From positions 1 to 64,000 of the forward strand of contig JAFAFP010000173.1 of NCBI GenBank assembly GCA_023423415.1: a stretch of DNA of 64,000 nucleotides. Reading direction: 5' to 3'. Within the stretch, counting starts at the first letter, position 1, and each line of letters opens with the position of its first letter. Position numbers and translations under genes: made by a program. Below, piece after piece: positions 36,736 to 44,365 of this stretch. Source of the stretch: Pseudomonadota bacterium. Its GTDB lineage: Bacteria; Pseudomonadota; Alphaproteobacteria; Rhizobiales; Xanthobacteraceae. The notes beneath the pieces are model-generated. The model ran no database searches, had not been told where the DNA came from, and worked only from the letters and a program-made list of their open reading frames with translations.

Positions 36736-36749
36736 TTGATAGCCATCAC
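36736..36749. promoter_or_regulatory. FNR/FixK-like box upstream of hdeD
   Basis: TTGATAGCCATCAC, one mismatch to TTGA-N6-TCAA, 60 bp upstream of the original hdeD ATG at 36675. Confidence 0.5.
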
Positions 36750-36834
36750 ATTGAGGCAGCCTTACTTCGCGCTTTCGCGACGCCGCTGCGCAAGACTCTG
36801 TCTAGTTTCGATTTAACATATCTCGCCGAAAGCA

Positions 36835-36848
36835 TTGATGGCCATCAA
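36835..36848. promoter_or_regulatory. FNR/FixK-like box upstream of usp remnant
   Basis: TTGATGGCCATCAA, a perfect 14-bp palindrome, 63 bp before the ATG of the decayed universal stress gene. Confidence 0.65.
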
Positions 36849-36911
36849 CGAAACTTCTTCTCCGTCGGCGCATACTGACACTAGATTGGTCTGCCCGCCG
36901 ATTTCGAGGAG

Positions 36912-37270
36912 ATGTCGCTGATCAAGGATGTCATGGTCCGTCTCGCGCGGCTGACGATCTTCGTGTCGGCACGGCCGCCGCCCTTGCAAGGCAGTTCGAC
37001 GGCCGGCTGATCGGCCTCTACGTGAATGTGCTGCCTTGGGTGACGCATGCAGATGCTGAGCCCGCCGGCGCCTTGGCCACCGCCATTCGATTGCGCAGCA
37101 ACGTTTTTGCAAGATTGATTTGCACGGCCATGACGTTCGAACGTGAATTTCTTGCATACCTCATGGGCCGCTATCGTGGCGCCCGCCATGATCACCGTCA
37201 ATTTTGCGCGCCGAAATTGATGCTCGTCAGAGCGTTCGTCTCGCAGAACACTTATGATTGTTCGTAGAGT
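36912..37270 (+). pseudogene. Universal stress protein (UspA family), frameshifted
   Basis: Begins at an ATG preceded by GAGGA: MSLIKDVMVRL, then after a one-base shift DDLRVGTAAALARQFDGRLI and GLYVNVLPWV, the classic beta1-alpha1-beta2 start of UspA proteins. Later sequence (ATAIRLRSNVFARLICTA) is degenerate and the ATP-binding GxxGxxG block is not found. A perfect FNR-like palindrome precedes it. Usp genes are often under FNR-type control, so this is a lost regulon member. Confidence 0.7.
37188..37201. promoter_or_regulatory. FNR/FixK-like box upstream of trxC
   Basis: ATGATCACCGTCAA, one mismatch to TTGA-N6-TCAA, 84 bp before the thioredoxin start. Confidence 0.55.
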
Positions 37271-37285
37271 AACTCGTGAGATAGC

Positions 37286-37738
37286 ATGATGAAGCCGCTG
37301 CACATCGTCTGCCCGCATTGCGATACGACCAACCGGATTCCGCGCGAACGATTGCATGATCGTGGCAAATGCGGTTTCTGCCATCAGCTCTTGTTCGAAG
37401 GACGACCGATCGCGCTGAATGATCCTGCCCGCTTCGACAAGCACTTACGTCACAGCGACATCCCGCTCCTTGTTGACTTCTGGGCGGCCTGGTGCGGCCC
37501 CTGCAAGGCGATGGCCCCGCATTTTGAGCAGGCTGCAACCAAGCTTGAGCCTGAGGTCCGACTCGTGAAGGTCGACAGCGATGCTGCGCCGGAGCTTTCG
37601 TCAAGTTTCGCCATTAGAAGCATACCGACGCTGCTGCTGGTCCAAGGCGGCCGGGAAGTCGCTCGCAGAACGGGCCTCACGTCATCATCCGAACTGATCG
37701 AGTGGGCCCGCCGGCATATGGACTCCGTTCACGCCTGA
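37286..37738 (+). CDS. trxC: Thioredoxin 2 (TrxC type, zinc-ribbon)
   Basis: 150 residues. An N-terminal zinc ribbon with CPHC (residues 9-12) and CGFC (about 29-32) precedes a thioredoxin fold with VDFWAAWCGPCKAMAPHFEQ (active site CGPC near 70-73) and cis-Pro in IRSIPTLLLVQGG. The zinc ribbon is diagnostic for TrxC, a cytosolic oxidative-stress thioredoxin. The second codon is also ATG (37289) and may be the start. It is the trx member of this stress island, preceded by an FNR-like box at 37188. No conventional thioredoxin reductase is adjacent; the flavoprotein at 31063 lacks its CxxC. Confidence 0.93.
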   Translation: MMKPLHIVCPHCDTTNRIPRERLHDRGKCGFCHQLLFEGRPIALNDPARFDKHLRHSDIPLLVDFWAAWCGPCKAMAPHFEQAATKLEPEVRLVKVDSDAAPELSSSFAIRSIPTLLLVQGGREVARRTGLTSSSELIEWARRHMDSVHA

Positions 37739-38018
37739 TCGCTCGTGTTGACACCGGACGGCGAACGTTCAGACAAGTCCGGCTGTTTCCGCCTGTCGCT
37801 GACTGCAGGCTCGTCGGCAACCGACACAGCACTCTTCAGTTGCCTCGAATTGCAATGAGAAACCATGAACCTCCGCAAGCATCGCGAGCACAGCAACGAC
37901 AGGACTGGAACAACAGTAACTGCGAGCCTGCCTTCCGAGGTCATCTCCACGATCAACACAATAGGCTGACGCCTGTCACGATTGAAAAACTTGGCTGCTC
38001 GCAAACGAGCGACCCCAA

Positions 38019-38032
38019 TTGACGCATGTCAA
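38019..38032. promoter_or_regulatory. FNR/FixK-like box
   Basis: TTGACGCATGTCAA, exact TTGA-N6-TCAA, 32 bp before a small ORF starting at 38065. Confidence 0.55.
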
Positions 38033-38064
38033 CCGGCGAGCAGTCGATTGGCCGAGAGGAAAAT

Positions 38065-38337
38065 ATGACGCGTGAGAGCAGCGCTTGGCCTTATACGCAC
38101 CTTACGACGATCACGAATCCACCGCTGCGGCGCCGCAGTATGTGCGGCGTCCTCTGCGCAATTCTGCTGACGGTTCTGTTTTTTTCCGCGTTCGTTCATT
38201 TCAGTTTCATCGCTCACATGCCTTCGGATGTCGCAAGCGTGTTTCTCAACGCCCTTGTGATGAGGTCGAGCGGCACGTCATCGTCTGTCAGCTGGATGGC
38301 CCTGAGTACCTTTTCCGAGTCGCTGATGTCGATATAG
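38065..38337 (+). CDS. Small putative membrane protein (uncertain)
   Basis: 90 residues as read; ATG at 38065 has GAGAGGAAA just upstream and an FNR-like box 32 bp before it. One strong hydrophobic helix (MCGVLCAILLTVLFFSAFVHF in part) follows a basic stretch PPLRRRS. The second half overlaps a minus-strand protease remnant and is serine-rich low-information sequence, so the real protein, if any, may be truncated or fused by deletion. No family recognised. Confidence 0.35.
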   Translation: MTRESSAWPYTHLTTITNPPLRRRSMCGVLCAILLTVLFFSAFVHFSFIAHMPSDVASVFLNALVMRSSGTSSSVSWMALSTFSESLMSI

Positions 38338-38363
38338 CGCGGAAAGCCGAGCAGCCGCATGGT
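38225..38363 (-). pseudogene. SDH-type Clp-fold serine protease, N-terminal fragment
   Basis: MRLLGFPRYIDISDSEKVLR and AIQLTDDDVPLDL are the N-terminal signature of the serine dehydrogenase proteinase (SDH_sah, ClpP/crotonase fold) family. The frame then reads ITRALRNTLATSEGM and stops, lacking the catalytic Ser and Lys. It follows directly on the dnaJ fragment, probably through a deletion joint. The assignment rests on about 35 residues. Confidence 0.55.
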
Positions 38364-38657
38364 CTCCTACCGATGAACCATGCATGATGATTCGTGAATC
38401 ATCGGGATAGTAGCGATGGCGTGGCCGCTCCGCGCCTGACTCATCGATCTCGCCGCGATCGAAACGCGCCTGCTTCTCGTTGTCTCCCAAGAGGTCGTCG
38501 GTCGCGGAAACGTCCTTGAACTGCTCCTCAGCCTTCTCGTTGCCGGGGTTGAGATCGGGATGCAACTTCTTCGCCAGCCGCCGGTAGGCCCCTTCTGGAT
38601 GTCGTCCTGGGAAGCACCCTTCTTCACGCCCAAAACGGTGTATGGATCGGCAGCCAA
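38364..38657 (-). pseudogene. dnaJ/cbpA fragment, frameshifted J domain
   Basis: MAADPYTVLGVKKGASQDDI then, after a frameshift near 38590, YRRLAKKLHPDLNPGNEKAE and EEQFKDVSATDDLLG, RFDRGEIDESGAERP. This closely parallels the intact CbpA at 50718 (MTGDPYQVLGVQKDASDQDI, YRRLAKKLHPDLNPGNKKTE). Note the HPD motif survives, but the C-terminal substrate domains are gone. It lies directly downstream of a grpE copy, as in the intact operon. Confidence 0.8.
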
Positions 38658-38713
38658 GCTGACCTCCTGACGCGCGCGGATTCATCTCTGATCCAAAGCC
38701 GGCAACATCATTG

Positions 38714-39298
38714 TCATTCATCCGAATGGGCGCCCCACATTGAACCCAGATCGCTGTCATCGACATCCGGCTCACCGTCGGCTCGTCTTCGGGCGACCGC
38801 CACGCGGGCCGGACGCAGGAGCCGATCCCTGATCGTGTAACCCGGCTCCACGACACGCGTGACAGTCCCTGGCGGGGCCGCAGGATCGTCATCCTCCATC
38901 ACCGCTTCGTGCAGATTTGGATCGAACCGTTGACCTTGCGCCTCGATGCGCCTGATGTCGAAGTGTTCCAGCGTTTGCAGGAAGATCCGCAACGTCGCCT
39001 TGACACCCTCGAGCAGCGACGCGTCCTCGGGAGTTCTGGGCGGCTTCTTTTCCGCCGCCGCAATCGTGCGCTCGAGATTGTCGACGACAATCAGCAACTC
39101 GCGCACCAAATCCGCAATCGCGAACTGACGCGCCTCCGCGATCGCCCGGTCGGCCTGTCGCCGCGTATTTTCGGCCTCCGCCAGCGCGCGCATCATGCGG
39201 TCGCGCAACGACGCGTTCTCAGCCATCAGCGTCGCGACATCGACGGCTTCGGTTGCGACGGCTTCGTCTTCGATGCTGTGCGGCAAGTCCATCTCCAT
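38714..39298 (-). CDS. grpE: Nucleotide exchange factor GrpE (paralog 1)
   Basis: 194 residues. N-terminal coiled coil (LMAENASLRDRMMRALAEAENTRRQADRA, in parts), four-helix part VRELLIVVDNLERTIAAAE, and the beta domain FDIRRIEAQGQRFDPNLHEA, GTVTRVVEPGYTIRDRLLRP. Acts on DnaK to release ADP. The sequence is intact although its neighbours (dnaJ downstream, clpB upstream) are only fragments, so it may be the surviving gene of a lost clpB-grpE-dnaJ operon. The second GrpE at 50715 belongs to the complete operon. Confidence 0.9.
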   Translation of the reverse strand: MEMDLPHSIEDEAVATEAVDVATLMAENASLRDRMMRALAEAENTRRQADRAIAEARQFAIADLVRELLIVVDNLERTIAAAEKKPPRTPEDASLLEGVKATLRIFLQTLEHFDIRRIEAQGQRFDPNLHEAVMEDDDPAAPPGTVTRVVEPGYTIRDRLLRPARVAVARRRADGEPDVDDSDLGSMWGAHSDE

Positions 39299-39324
39299 CG
39301 CGCTCTAGGCTGCCTGCGCAAACC

Positions 39325-39372
39325 TGTTCAAGCTCGCTGCGAGCTTGATCCAGCTGTTCCTGCAAACGCTTG
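39325..39372 (-). pseudogene. clpB fragment (coiled-coil region)
   Basis: About 45 bp (AGCTCGCTGCGAGCTTGATC, CAGCTGTTCCTGCAA) are nearly identical to 52430-52470 inside intact clpB, encoding the middle-domain piece LQEQLDQARSELE. It lies just upstream of grpE paralog 1, the same position clpB holds in the complete operon. Confidence 0.75.
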
Positions 39373-39498
39373 AGCCGCACTTGCGATCGCGAGATGGGAT
39401 CGATGGATCATAGCACTCCGCTGTCCCGGGGTGAAAAGCGGGGACGTGCGCGGACGGGGGAGGAAGCTCGTCGCGTGCACGTCCCTTCGGCCGCATAG

Positions 39499-40056
39499 TC
39501 AAGCGGCTTGCTTAACTCCCTTGCCTTCCTGCACTTCGATCTTCTTGGGCTCGGCTTTCTTCGGCTTCGGTATCGAGATCTTCAGAATGCCGTTGGACAT
39601 GGAGGCCTCGATCTTCGACTGATCGACCCCAGGCGGTAACTGCAGTCCACGCAGGAACACGCCATAACTTCGTTCGGCCACGACATAGTTTCTGGGCGAC
39701 TTTTGCTGGCCCTGTGTCTTTTCCTGCTCCTGGCTCGCGCTCTGCTTCTGGTCGCTATCATCGTCCATTTCAATTCGTTTTTCGCCGCGGATCGTGAGGA
39801 CATCGTCCTCCACCGAAATCTCGACGTCCTTGCGTTCGAGGCCCGGCAATTCCGCGGTGACCTCGATTGCGTCGTCGGTTTCGACCACGTCGATACTGGG
39901 GATGAGGTTGTTCTGCGCGACGCTGCCCAGGAGATTTCCGCGAGTAAAATCCTCCAACAGGCGGTCGATCTCGCGATGCAAGGTCCCGAAAATTGGAGGA
40001 GTTAAAGCCTGCCGGGAACCTCCGTTTGGAGAAGGAATCAGCGCTCTGAGTAACAT
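39499..40056 (-). CDS. Small heat shock protein Hsp20
   Basis: 185 residues. N-terminal arm with LHREIDRLLEDFTRGN; alpha-crystallin domain about 50-165: IPSIDVVETDDAIEVTAELP, LERKDVEISVEDDVLTIRGE, YGVFLRGLQLPPGVD and the closing MSNGILKISIPKPKKAE. A charged, Gln-rich loop (about 100-120) is inserted before RNYVVAERSYG, as in IbpA/HspC-type rhizobial sHsps. GGAGAGAG precedes the start, and an imperfect tandem duplication of about 20 bp (40058-40095) lies in the leader. ATP-independent holdase. Confidence 0.92.
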   Translation of the reverse strand: MLLRALIPSPNGGSRQALTPPIFGTLHREIDRLLEDFTRGNLLGSVAQNNLIPSIDVVETDDAIEVTAELPGLERKDVEISVEDDVLTIRGEKRIEMDDDSDQKQSASQEQEKTQGQQKSPRNYVVAERSYGVFLRGLQLPPGVDQSKIEASMSNGILKISIPKPKKAEPKKIEVQEGKGVKQAA

Positions 40057-40057
40057 G

Positions 40058-40095
40058 GTCTCTCTCCGTTGATTGGTCTCTCTCTCTCCGTTGAT
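40058..40095. repeat. Imperfect tandem duplication in hsp20 leader
   Basis: GGTCTCTCTCCGTTGATT is followed by the same unit with four extra CT-type bases. On the minus strand it duplicates the GGAGAGAG ribosome-site region upstream of hsp20. Confidence 0.75.
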
Positions 40096-40126
40096 TGTGT
40101 GTCAGTCTTTGCCCGATTGCCGCGCG

Positions 40127-40792
40127 CTATGGCGCCACGACGATCCGATCCTCCACCTTGGTAACGCCCGGTGCCGACCACGCCACCCGTTCAGCTTCCT
40201 CACGCTCGATCCATGACCTGACCGTGCCTTTGAGCACCACCTCGCTGCCGTTCGTTTCAACGACAATCCGGTTGGCGTCGAGTTCCGCGTTCCGCTTGAA
40301 GGCATCCATGATCTTCATCTTGATCTCGGACGGCTCCACGCGCGGCTTCAGGCTGATCAGGTTGCTGATACCCTTGACGCCCTTGATGCGGCGCACCGCA
40401 TTCTCGGCGGTATTCTTCTGGTATTGCCACTCGACCTGGCCTTCGAGCGAGACCCAGCCGTTCTTGACGACAACCTTGATGCCTTCTGAGGAAATTGGCA
40501 GTTGGCTCTTGATTGCCGCGATTGCATCGCGCGCAATCTCGGGATCCGGCCGTTCGTCGAAGCTTGGCAATCTCACTTCGATATCGTTCGCTACGCCAAC
40601 GACGCCGGCGACCCTTTTTGCTGCAGCCTCCGCTTCATATTTGTCGGTGTAACTCTTGACAAATCCCGCCAGCGTGACGACGCCGTCCTTGACGGAGACC
40701 GCAATATCGGTGGCATCGAGATCGGGATCCCATTGCAGCTCCTCCCTGACGTCACGTTCGATTTCACTGTCGGGCCTCATGACCATCTCCAA
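40127..40792 (-). CDS. BON-domain protein (three BON repeats, OsmY-like)
   Basis: 221 residues with three BON domains: about 5-70 (DVREELQWDPDLDATDIAVS, VKDGVVTLAGFVKSYTDKYE), 80-145 (DAIAAIKSQLPISSEGIKVV, NGWVSLEGQVEWQYQKNTAE) and 150-218 (IMDAFKRNAELDANRIVVET, GSEVVLKGTVRSWIEREEAE). No signal peptide is visible, so it is likely cytosolic, unlike periplasmic OsmY. BON domains bind phospholipid or help in osmotic and envelope stress. An FNR-like box lies 78 bp upstream. A deleted remnant of a second copy is at 56935-57095. Confidence 0.9.
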   Translation of the reverse strand: MEMVMRPDSEIERDVREELQWDPDLDATDIAVSVKDGVVTLAGFVKSYTDKYEAEAAAKRVAGVVGVANDIEVRLPSFDERPDPEIARDAIAAIKSQLPISSEGIKVVVKNGWVSLEGQVEWQYQKNTAENAVRRIKGVKGISNLISLKPRVEPSEIKMKIMDAFKRNAELDANRIVVETNGSEVVLKGTVRSWIEREEAERVAWSAPGVTKVEDRIVVAP

Positions 40793-40870
40793 CGGTTGAT
40801 TCGATCGGCCGTGCCGATCACTGGAACAGCCGCACGCCAGGCGACCCTACGCATGGCGTTTAGAGCAGCC

Positions 40871-40884
40871 ATGACGGCCATCAA
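40871..40884. promoter_or_regulatory. FNR/FixK-like box upstream of BON gene
   Basis: ATGACGGCCATCAA, one mismatch to TTGA-N6-TCAA, 78 bp before the BON-gene start. Confidence 0.55.
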
Positions 40885-40936
40885 TTTTTTAGCTTTTTGG
40901 TTCTGCGCTAATTGAACCGCGCACTGCGTGTTGGGC

Positions 40937-41132
40937 TACTGCAGAATGTCAAAGATGGCGAAGGCCCGCTGCCAGTGTTCGGTCCGGGGATTCTTCAGAT
41001 CGGGATCGATGATCTTGAAGACACGTGCCAGCACGCCCAGTTGCGCGCCAGTCCCGCGCTCATCGTGTCGGATCACGAACGCCCGCGCCCGGACCGCCTT
41101 CTTCTGCGAGCTGGATTGCCACAGGCAGGCGC
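40937..41132 (-). pseudogene. DUF1931 C-terminal fragment
   Basis: VFKIIDPDLKNPRTEHWQRA and FAIFDILQ followed by a stop match the end of the intact DUF1931 protein (FKIIDPALKRPSTEHWQRS, FEVFDLLL). Upstream, LPVAIQLAEEGGPGAG is in another frame. Only the last third survives, between the BON and groEL genes. Confidence 0.75.
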
Positions 41133-42767
41133 TCAGTAATCCATGCCCATTCCGCCGGGCGGCATGGCCGGCGCCGCCGCTGCCGGTTCCGCTTTGTTGG
41201 CGACCATCGCCTCCGTGGTGATTACCAGGCCTGCGACCGATGCCGCATCTTGTAGTGCCGTCAGCACAACCTTGGTCGGGTCGATAATACCGGCCTTGAA
41301 CATGTCCTTGTACTCGCCGGCCGCAGCGTCATAGCCCCAGTTCTGGTCATGCTTCTCACGCAGCTTCCCCACGACGATCGACCCTTCCGCTCCGGCGTTC
41401 TCCGCAATCTGTCGCGTAGGGGATTCAATCGCTTTGCGCACGATCTCTATGCCGACCTTCTGGTCACCGTTGGCTGTATTGAGCCTGTCCAGGGCTTTAG
41501 AGGAGAACAGCAGCGCCGAACCACCGCCGGCTACGATGCCCTCCTCGACCGCAGCTTTGGTGGCGTGGACGGCGTCGTCGACGCGGTCCTTTCGCTCCTT
41601 CACCTCGACTTCTGTCGCGCCACCGACGCGGATAATCGCGACGCCGCCGACCAGTTTCGCAAGCCGCTCCTGGAGCTTTTCGCGATCATAATCCGACGTC
41701 GTTTCCTCGATCTGCTGTTTGATCTGCTTCACACGCGCTTCGATGTCATTCTTGCTACCGGCACCGCCGACGATCGTCGTGTTCTCGCGGTCGATTCGTA
41801 CCCGACGCGCGCGGCCAAGCATGTCTATCGTGACACTCTCCAGCTTGATTCCGATATCCTCGGAAATCACCTGGCCACCTGTCAGGATAGCGATATCCTC
41901 CAGCATCGCCTTACGACGGTCTCCAAACCCGGGAGCCTTCACGGCCGCGACCTTGAGGCCGCCGCGCAGCCGATTCACAACCAGCGTGGCCAGCACCTCG
42001 CCCTGCACATCCTCGGCGATGATGAGAAGCGGCCGTCCCGACTGTACGACCTTCTCGAGAACAGGCAGCAGCGACGGCAGGTTGGAGAGCTGTTTCTCGA
42101 AGATGAGAATGTACGGATCCTCGAGTTCGGCGACCATCTTCTCCGGATTGGTGACGAAATATGGACTGACATAGCCGCGGTCGAATTGCATGCCCTCGAC
42201 GACTTCGAGCTCGGTTTCCAGAGACTGCGCCTCCTCCACGGTAATCACACCCTCATTACCCACCTTCTGCATCGCCCGAGCAAGCATCTGGCCGATCTCG
42301 CGATCGCCATTGGCGGAGATCGTACCGACTTGAACGATCTCCTCGTTGGTGGAGACCTTCCTCGAGCGCTTGCGGATGTCCGCCACAACCGCGCTTACGG
42401 CAATGTCGATGCCACGCTTGATGTCCATCGGATTCATGGCGGCCGCTACCGCCTTGGCGCCCTCTTTGACGATGCTCTGGGCCAGCAGCGTCGCGGTGGT
42501 CGTGCCGTCGCCGGCGAGCTCGCCAGTTTTCAGTGCGGCTTGCTTCACCAGCTTCGCTCCGATGTTCTCGAAGCTGTCCGGTAGTTCAATCTCCTTGGCG
42601 ACCGTGACACCATCCTTGCTGATGCGAGGCGGACCGAAAGACTTGTCGAGGACGACATTCCGGCCCTTCGGGCCCAATGTCACCTTCACAGCATCGGCCA
42701 GAATGTCGACGCCACGAAGCATTTTCTCGCGCGCTTCGGTGCTGAACCGTAACTCTTTCGCAGCCAT
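41133..42767 (-). CDS. groEL: Chaperonin GroEL
   Basis: 544 residues. Complete Hsp60: VTLGPKGRNVVLDKSFGPPR near 30, GDGTTTATLLAQSIVKEGAK near 86, apical domain about 190-375, and VGGATEVEVKERKDRVDDAV near 410. The C-terminus is the short GGMGMDY tail rather than a long GGM repeat. It lies 28 bp downstream of groES in the standard operon. One of what are typically several GroEL paralogs in this order; its place in a stress island suggests an accessory, induced copy. Confidence 0.97.
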   Translation of the reverse strand: MAAKELRFSTEAREKMLRGVDILADAVKVTLGPKGRNVVLDKSFGPPRISKDGVTVAKEIELPDSFENIGAKLVKQAALKTGELAGDGTTTATLLAQSIVKEGAKAVAAAMNPMDIKRGIDIAVSAVVADIRKRSRKVSTNEEIVQVGTISANGDREIGQMLARAMQKVGNEGVITVEEAQSLETELEVVEGMQFDRGYVSPYFVTNPEKMVAELEDPYILIFEKQLSNLPSLLPVLEKVVQSGRPLLIIAEDVQGEVLATLVVNRLRGGLKVAAVKAPGFGDRRKAMLEDIAILTGGQVISEDIGIKLESVTIDMLGRARRVRIDRENTTIVGGAGSKNDIEARVKQIKQQIEETTSDYDREKLQERLAKLVGGVAIIRVGGATEVEVKERKDRVDDAVHATKAAVEEGIVAGGGSALLFSSKALDRLNTANGDQKVGIEIVRKAIESPTRQIAENAGAEGSIVVGKLREKHDQNWGYDAAAGEYKDMFKAGIIDPTKVVLTALQDAASVAGLVITTEAMVANKAEPAAAAPAMPPGGMGMDY

Positions 42768-42795
42768 GATTCCGCTCCTTCGCTACGCTGTTTGT

Positions 42796-43116
42796 TTATG
42801 CTGCTTTCGCTTTCGCCTGTGTCTTGCCTTCGATCACGCCGAAAATGTCGGATTCCTTCAGAATGAGGCGATCTTCGCCGTCGATGATCACGTCGGTGCC
42901 TGCCCATTTTCCGAAAAGCACTCGGTCGCCATCTTTGACATCGAGCGGGACGATATTGCCCATCTCGTCGCGCGCGCCGGGACCGGCAGCCAGCACTTCA
43001 CCTTCGACCGGCTTCTCCTTCGCGGTATCCGGGATGATGATTCCGCCCGGGGTCTTTTCCTCGACTTCGATGCGTCTCACCAGGACGCGATCGTGTAGCG
43101 GTCTGAAGCCGACCAT
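42796..43116 (-). CDS. groES: Co-chaperonin GroES
   Basis: 106 residues from the ATG at 43116 (GGGAGAGAG upstream): MVGFRPLHDRVLVRRIEVEE, then the mobile loop KTPGGIIIPDTAKEKP and the roof EVLAAGPGARDEMG; the tail GKTQAKAKAA is slightly extended. A longer open frame reaching 43332 has no ribosome site. No CIRCE element (TTAGCACTC-N9-GAGTGCTAA) is seen upstream; instead there is an FNR-like palindrome 77 bp before the start and a 13-bp tandem duplication between the two. Confidence 0.95.
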   Translation of the reverse strand: MVGFRPLHDRVLVRRIEVEEKTPGGIIIPDTAKEKPVEGEVLAAGPGARDEMGNIVPLDVKDGDRVLFGKWAGTDVIIDGEDRLILKESDIFGVIEGKTQAKAKAA

Positions 43117-43139
43117 GAGCTCTCTCCCTATTTGACATT

Positions 43140-43165
43140 GAACATGTGCACCGAACATGTGCACC
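43140..43165. repeat. 13-bp perfect tandem duplication in groES leader
   Basis: GAACATGTGCACC at 43140 and again at 43153, between the FNR-like box and the groES start. Confidence 0.9.
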
Positions 43166-43193
43166 GCCCGGGTCGTAACGTCCTTGACGGTCG

Positions 43194-43207
43194 TCAACGA
43201 AAACGCG
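43194..43207. promoter_or_regulatory. FNR/FixK-like box upstream of groESL
   Basis: TTGACGGTCGTCAA, exact TTGA-N6-TCAA, 77 bp before the groES ATG. Confidence 0.7.
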
Positions 43208-43245
43208 GTGGCGGTCAGTGCAGGCAGCAGGTCCGTGTGCACTCG

Positions 43246-43275
43246 ATCAGGAGACGCGATATCAGAAGACGCGAT
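43246..43275. repeat. 15-bp tandem duplication (one mismatch)
   Basis: ATCAGGAGACGCGAT then ATCAGAAGACGCGAT. It spans the 3' end and stop codon of the SRPBCC gene. Confidence 0.8.
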
Positions 43276-43717
43276 GCGGGACAGCAGCGGCCAGGTCGGA
43301 CAAGTCCTGCTCCAGCTCGTCGCGCAGTGCAACTTCCATGAATGGCGTCATCAGCGGCTGCAGAGCCCGGCCACCCGAGGTGGCCGGCCTGCTTCTGAAG
43401 ATCAGCATGATCCGGCAGCCGGCGCCGTAAACGGCATCGATCACATGATCGAGCTCATAGTGCAGATCCGGATGATCCAACAGCATGCGCAGTCGATGGG
43501 GATGTTCGATTTCTGCGATCTCGAGCTTCTGCGTCCTAATTCGACCGAACATGATCCGCTCTGCCCACAAGCGAGAGCCGATCCGAATCGGACCCGGGGT
43601 CAACAGTTCGACCTTTTTGATGGAGCGAATGATGAGCGGCCAGTCGAGAATGTTCGCAACGACGGCAAATACATCTGCCGGCGGCGCGGAAACCGTCTTC
43701 GCAAGCTCGATCTGCAT
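43262..43717 (-). CDS. SRPBCC (START-like) family protein
   Basis: 151 residues. The N-terminus MQIELAKTVSAPPADVFAVV ANILDWPLI (in parts) is the typical beta1-alpha1 of polyketide-cyclase/Bet v1-like proteins. Further blocks: SRLWAERIMFGRIRTQKLEI and HPHRLRMLLDHPDLHYELDH. Ligand unknown. It is upstream of, and in the same direction as, groESL, about 145 bp before groES. An FNR-like box at 43909 lies 191 bp upstream; the intervening 43718-43908 has no gene, only a short frame (TSRPPNDIPAFNRVMISLFS) not recognised. Confidence 0.75.
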   Translation of the reverse strand: MQIELAKTVSAPPADVFAVVANILDWPLIIRSIKKVELLTPGPIRIGSRLWAERIMFGRIRTQKLEIAEIEHPHRLRMLLDHPDLHYELDHVIDAVYGAGCRIMLIFRSRPATSGGRALQPLMTPFMEVALRDELEQDLSDLAAAVPHRVF

Positions 43718-43908
43718 CTGCCCTTTTCCGCTTAGCCGGCTGCAGCCGTCAGTCCTACATGCGCTCGGCTGAACAGGCTGATCATCACGCGGTTGAAAGC
43801 CGGAATATCGTTGGGAGGTCGGCTCGTGTCCAATTCTTGATCAACGACCGCTTCCGGCCACCATTATCTGGTCAGCCACCATTCACAACCAATACGACGA
43901 CCGGCGCC

Positions 43909-43922
43909 TTGATCACGGTCAA
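43909..43922. promoter_or_regulatory. FNR/FixK-like box
   Basis: TTGATCACGGTCAA, exact TTGA-N6-TCAA, in the gap between the SRPBCC and DUF2188 genes. Confidence 0.55.
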
Positions 43923-43930
43923 TTTCTTTC

Positions 43931-44194
43931 TCATATCCCGAACCAACGAGCCAGCCAGCCTTTTTTAACCGCGCTTGGATTCGCGTCTCCCGTCAGGAAC
44001 TCAGATTCGCGTCTCCCGTCAGGAAGATGAATCACGAGCGCGCCGCCGCGTTTGCGCACGAGATTCCGAGCCGCCAATTCTGCCGCCTCGCGTGTTGGAA
44101 AGTGACCCAATTCCGGCCCGCCGTCTTCGCGCACGATCCAGTCATCGAAGGTGTCGTCCGGGACCAAGTGAATCGTAACATTCGTCGCGCGCAT
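43931..44194 (-). CDS. DUF2188-like small protein
   Basis: 87 residues from the ATG at 44194: MRATNVTIHLVPDDTFDDWI VREDGGPELGHFPTREAAELA (in parts), RNLVRKRGGALVIHLPDGR. The pattern of W-V, E-G-G, F-TKxEAxxxAR and LVIHxxDG matches DUF2188, small proteins of unknown function linked to stress genes. The C-terminal 20 residues (EFLTGDANPSAVKKGWLARW) are encoded by a 22-bp direct repeat and so may be a duplication-derived tail. An FNR-like box lies 90 bp upstream. Confidence 0.7.
   Translation of the reverse strand: MRATNVTIHLVPDDTFDDWIVREDGGPELGHFPTREAAELAARNLVRKRGGALVIHLPDGRRESEFLTGDANPSAVKKGWLARWFGI
43978..44025. repeat. 22-bp direct repeat (26-bp period) inside DUF2188 gene
   Basis: GATTCGCGTCTCCCGTCAGG plus AA occurs at 43978 and 44004. 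The period is not a multiple of three, so the second copy is read in another frame and altered the protein end. Confidence 0.85.
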
Positions 44195-44284
44195 CGCCGC
44201 CTCGCTCGTATTCCATACTCGTCTGAGAAAAAGCCGGCACGATGGCGCAAGTTCCAGCTCATTGATGCTCCGCACGCTCGGAAA

Positions 44285-44298
44285 TTGACCGCCGTCAA
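44285..44298. promoter_or_regulatory. FNR/FixK-like box between divergent small genes
   Basis: TTGACCGCCGTCAA, exact TTGA-N6-TCAA, 67 bp before the rightward gene at 44366 and 90 bp before the leftward gene at 44194. Confidence 0.65.
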
Positions 44299-44365
44299 CG
44301 ACGTGTCCGCTGCGGTGGCTATGCTGAGCTCCTGCACGAAGCACCAATCTTTCCCGTGTGATTGC

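Noticed and set aside
36881..37444. 187-codon minus-strand frame
   Set aside because: It lies opposite the usp remnant and trxC start; the plus strand carries recognisable protein families and this frame does not.
43117..43260. CIRCE element before groES
   Set aside because: Looked for TTAGCACTC-N9-GAGTGCTAA; not present. The only palindrome is the TTGA-N6-TCAA site.
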